Notes under the pieces: generated by a model
The model's input: only the letters and a program-made list of their open reading frames with translations
Database searches by the model: none
What the model was told of the DNA's origin: nothing
Assembly: GCA_949126835.1 (NCBI GenBank)
Contig: CASBPS010000147.1
Coordinates: 227,501-291,500 of the forward strand
DNA: 64,000 nucleotides
Direction: 5' to 3'
DNA from: Anisus vortex
Lineage: Eukaryota; Mollusca; Gastropoda; Planorbidae
Translations under genes and position numbers: made by a program
In this document: piece after piece, positions 60,678 to 64,000 of the stretch
Layout: each line of letters starts with the position of its first letter
Position numbering within the stretch: the stretch's first letter is position 1

Positions 60678-63600
60678 CTTTTCCACAATCCGTACAACGT
60701 CTTGAATAGCAGATTTCTGGTTTTGGTTCCTTTTCTGGCCGTACAAAAGCAGATTTGTGGTTTTAGCTTTTCCACAATCCGTACAACGACTTGAATAGCA
60801 GATTTCTAGTTTTGGCTTCTTTTCTGGCCGTACAAGGACTTAAAACGCAGATTTGTTGTTTTGGCTTCTCCACAAATTGTACAACGACTTGACTAGTAGA
60901 TTTGTGGTAATGGTGCTTCTGTTCTGGCCTTACAACGACTTGAATAGCAGATTTGTGGTTTTGGCTTCTCTACTGGACGTACAAAGGCAGATTTGTGGTT
61001 TTGGCTTCTCCAGAAATCGTACAACGACTTGAAAAGCAGATTTGTGGTTTTGGCTTCTCTTTTCGCCTTAAAACAGCAGATTTGTGGTTTTGGCTTCTCT
61101 ACTGGACGTACAAAGGCAGATTTGTGGTTTTGGCTTCTCCAGAAATCGTACAACGACTTGAAAAGCAGATTTCTGGTTTTGGCTCCTTTTCTGGCCGTAC
61201 AAAAGCAGATTTGTGGTTTTAGCTTTTCCACAATCCGTACAACGACTTGAATAGCAGATTTCTAGTTTTGGCTTCTTTACTGGCCGTACAAGGACTTAAA
61301 AAGCAGATTTGCTGTTTTGGCTTCTCCACAAACCGTACAACGACTTGACTAGCAGATTTGTGGTAATGGCTGCTTCTGTTCTGGCCGTACAACGACTTGA
61401 ATAGCAGATTTGTGGTTTTGGCTTCTCTTTTCGCCGTAATACAGCAGATTTGTGGTTTTGGCTTCTCTACTGGCCGTACAAAAGCAGATTTGTAATTTTG
61501 GCTTCTCCAGAAACCGTACAACGACTTAAAAAGCAGATTTCTAGTTTTGGCTCCTTTTCTGGCCGTACAAAAGCAGATTTGTGGTTTTGGCTTTTCCACA
61601 ATCCGTACAACGTCTTGAATAGCAGATTTCTTGTTTTGGCTTCTTTTCTGGCCGTAAAACAGCAGATTTGTGGTTTTGGTTTTTCCAAAATCCGTACAAC
61701 GACTTCAATAGCAGATTTCGAGTTTTGGCTTTTTTTCTGGCCGTACAAGGACTTAAAACGCAGATTTGTAGTTTTGGCTTCTCCACAAACCGTACAACGA
61801 CTTGACTAGCAGATTTGTGGTAATGGTGCTTCTGTTCTGGCCGTACAACGACTTGAATAGCAGATTTGTGGTTTTGGCTTCTCTTTTCTCCGTAATACAG
61901 CAGATTTGTGGTTTTGGCTTCTCTACTGGCCGTACAAAAGCAGATTTGTGGTTTTAGCTTTTCCACAATCCGTACAACGACTTGAATAGCAGATTTGTGG
62001 TAATGCTGCTTCTGTTCTGGCCGTACAACGACTTGAATAGCAGATTTGTGGTTTTGGCTTCTCTTTTCGCCGTAATACAGCAAATTTGTGGTTTTGGCTT
62101 CTCTAATGGCCGTACAAAAGCAGATTTGTGGTTTTGGCTTCTCCAGAAACCGTACAACGATTTGAAAAGCAGATTTCTGGTTTTGGCTCCTTTTCTGGCC
62201 GTACAAAAGCAGATTTGTGGTTTTGGCTTTTCCACAATCCGTACAACGTTCTGAATAGCAGATTTCTTGTTTTGGCTTCTTTTCTGGCCGTAAAACAGCA
62301 GATTTGTGGTTTTGGCTTCTCCAGAAACCGTACAACGACTTGAAAAGCAGATTTCTGGTTTTGGCTCCTTTTCTGGCCGTACAAAAGCAGATTTGTGGTT
62401 TTGGCTTTTCCACAATCCGTACAACGATTTGAATAGCAGATTTCTAGTTTTGGCTTCTTTTCTGGCCGTACATGGACTTAAAACGCAGATTTGTTGTTTT
62501 GGCTTCTCCACAAACCGTACAACGACTTGACTAGCAGATTTGTGGTAATGGTGCTTCTGTTCTGGCCGTACAACGACTTGAATAGCAGATTTGTGGTTTT
62601 GGCTTCTCTTTTCGCCGTAATACAGCAGATTTGTGGTTTTGGCTTCTCTACTGGCCGCACAAAAGCAGATTTATATTTTGTGGTTTTGGCTTCTCCAGAA
62701 ACCGTACAACGACTTGAAAAGCAGATTTCTGGTTTTGGCTCCTTTTCTGGCCGTACAAAAGCAGATTTGTGGTTTTGGCTTTTCCACAATCCGTACAACG
62801 TCTTGAATAGCAGATTTCTTGTATTGGCTTCTTTTCTGGCCGTAAAACAGCAGATTTGTGGTTTTGGCTTCTCCAGAAACTGTACAACGACTTAAAAAGC
62901 AGATTTCTGGTTTTGGCTCCTTTTCTGGCCGTACAAAAGCAGATTTGTGGTTTTGGTTTTTCCACAATCCGTAAAACGACTTGAATAGCAGATTTCTAGT
63001 TTTGGCTTCTTTTCTGGCCGTAAAACAGCAGATTTGTGGTTTTGGCTTCTCCAGAAACCGTACAACGACTTGAAAAGCAGATTTCTGGTTTTGGCTCCTT
63101 TTCTGGCCGTACAAAAGCAGATTTGTGGTTTTGGCTTTTCCACAGTCCGTACAACGACTTGAATAGCAGATTACTTTTTTTGGCTCCTTTTCTGGCCGTA
63201 CAACGACTTGAAAAAAAGATTTGTTTTTTTAGCTTCTCTTTTGGCCGTAACACAGCAGATTTATGGTTTTGGCTTCTCTTTTGGCCGTAAAACAGCAGAT
63301 TTATGGTTTTGGCTCTCTCCACAAACCGTACAACGACTTGAATAGCAGATTTCTAGTTTTGGCTTCTTTACTGGCCGTACAAGGACTTAAAAAGCAGATT
63401 TGCTGTTTTGGCTTCGCCACAAACCGTACAACGACTTGACTAGCAGATTTGTGGTAATGCTGCTTCTGTTCTGGCCGTACAACGACTTGAATAGCAGATT
63501 TGTGGTTTTGGCTTCTTTTTTCGCCGTAATACAGCAGATTTGTGGTTTTGGCTTCTCTACTGGCCGTACAAAAGCAGATTTGTGGTTTTGGCTTCTCCAG

Positions 63601-63720
63601 AAACCGTACAACGACTTGAAAAGCAGATTTCTTGTTTTGGCTTCTTTTCTGGCCGTAAAACAGCAGATTTGTGGTTTTGGCTTCTCTACTGGCCGTACAA
63701 AAGCAGATTTGTGGTTTTGG
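60678..63720. repeat. 3,043-bp higher-order repeat, copy 2
   Basis: All copy 1 landmarks recur 3,043 bp later, including the seven-base insertion at 62,673-62,679 and the A7/T7 unit at 63,211. A private change near 63,172 reads GATTACTTTTTTT where copy 1 reads GATTTCTTTTTTT. The match ends at about 63,720, where copy 1 continues GGCTTTTCCACAATCC and this copy reads GGCGTTTCCACAGTCC. Confidence 0.82.
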
Positions 63721-64000
63721 CGTTTCCACAGTCCGTACAACGACTTGAATAGCAGATTTCTTGTTTTGGCTCCTTTTCTAACCGTACAACGACTTGAAAA
63801 GAGGATTTGTGGTTTTGGCTTTTCCACAATCCGTACAACGTCTTGAATAGCAGATTTCTTGTATTGGCTTCTTTTCTAGCCGTAAAACAGCAGATTTGTG
63901 GTTTTGGCTTCTCCAGAAACTGTGCAACGACTTAAAAAGCAGATTTCTGGTTTTGGCTCCTTTTCTGGCCGTACAAAAGCAGATTTGTGGTTTTGGTTTT
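63721..64000. repeat. Right-edge satellite, more divergent monomers
   Basis: The same monomer family in a variant order not seen elsewhere in the window: TTTTCTAACCG near 63,777, AGAGGATTTGTGG near 63,800 (as at 1,290), TTTTCTAGCCG near 63,876 and CTGTGCAACG near 63,919, where GTAC has become GTGC. It still alternates A and B units in the same orientation, so the array clearly continues to the right. Confidence 0.85.

Larger units (their letters stand above)
1..64000. repeat. Satellite DNA array filling the whole window (40/49-bp monomer family)
   Basis: Every stretch read is built from the same unit, starting GCAGATTT, passing through GTGGTTTTGG and closing near CCGTAC, always in the same orientation. 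At about 45 bp per unit this gives roughly 1,400 monomers. There is no interruption by single-copy sequence, transposon, tRNA/rRNA or gene. Neighbouring monomers differ at many positions, whereas blocks of several kb recur almost unchanged, which defines higher-order repeat organisation as known from primate alpha satellite. The + strand is the T-rich strand. The array runs off both ends. I infer a eukaryotic heterochromatic location; nothing here proves a centromere. Confidence 0.97.

Noticed and set aside
1..64000. CRISPR array
   Set aside because: There are no unique spacers: the whole unit repeats, and larger blocks of units repeat too. No Cas-like gene is present.
1..64000. Telomere-like or G-quadruplex repeat from GGTTTTGG
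   Set aside because: Each unit has only isolated GG pairs separated by unrelated sequence, with no run of GGG or GGGG and no short 5-8 bp telomere period.

Overview
The whole 64 kb window is one uninterrupted tandem-repeat (satellite) array. I see no credible protein-coding gene, RNA gene, transposon, promoter or other single-copy sequence. All of it can be read as one monomer family of about 40-51 bp, always in the same orientation. Nearly every unit begins GCAGATTT, continues GTGGTTTTGG (or CT/CTA variants) and ends near CCGTAC. An array of this length, with about 99.9% identity between large copies but much greater divergence between neighbouring monomers, is typical of eukaryotic heterochromatin (centromeric, pericentromeric, subtelomeric or sex/B-chromosome satellites). 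I cannot name the species. Two monomers counted by hand are 43-45% GC, and the + strand is T-rich.

The repeat is built in tiers. Tier 1 is the monomer: a 40-bp form (A) and a 49-bp form (B) that differ by a 9-bp insert after CCGTAC (AACGACTTG). They often alternate as an 89-bp dimer. A 51-bp form (C, carrying TAATGGTG/TAATGCTG) and 38-, 50- and 52-bp variants serve as landmarks. Tier 2 is a module of about 455-720 bp. Tier 3 is a set of large higher-order repeats (HORs) of 5,069, 2,891, 4,110, 3,043, 1,714 and about 1,723-1,901 bp. Tier 4 is duplication and rearrangement of blocks of 5-15 kb that contain those HORs.

Layout: 1-215 and 216-729 are flanking blocks joined by an off-register junction; the second resembles 58,773-59,286. 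730-15,936 holds three copies of a 5,069-bp HOR. 15,937-18,394 is a linker carrying an A7/T7 landmark. 18,395-27,067 holds three copies of a 2,891-bp HOR. 27,068-30,520 is a second linker that starts as a copy of the first. 30,521-34,899 is a tandem duplication with a 178-bp internal deletion. 34,900-38,327 holds two 1,714-bp copies. 38,328-44,400 re-copies the linker, HOR and linker series with only one 2,891-bp unit. 44,401-53,053 contains a 4,110-bp duplication. 53,054-57,634 re-copies 39.2-44.0 kb with a 267-bp deletion. 57,635-63,720 holds two 3,043-bp copies. 63,721-64,000 is divergent tail sequence. The array continues beyond both ends.

Most indels between copies keep the monomer register, as expected from unequal crossing over or replication slippage between aligned monomers. 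The many open reading frames, up to 406 codons on the minus strand, follow from a stop-poor repeat whose 40- and 49-bp units both leave a remainder of 1 when divided by 3. I treat them as non-coding. Copy boundaries are accurate to roughly one monomer because every monomer resembles every other. Identity statements rest on the diagnostic sites I compared, not on a full alignment.
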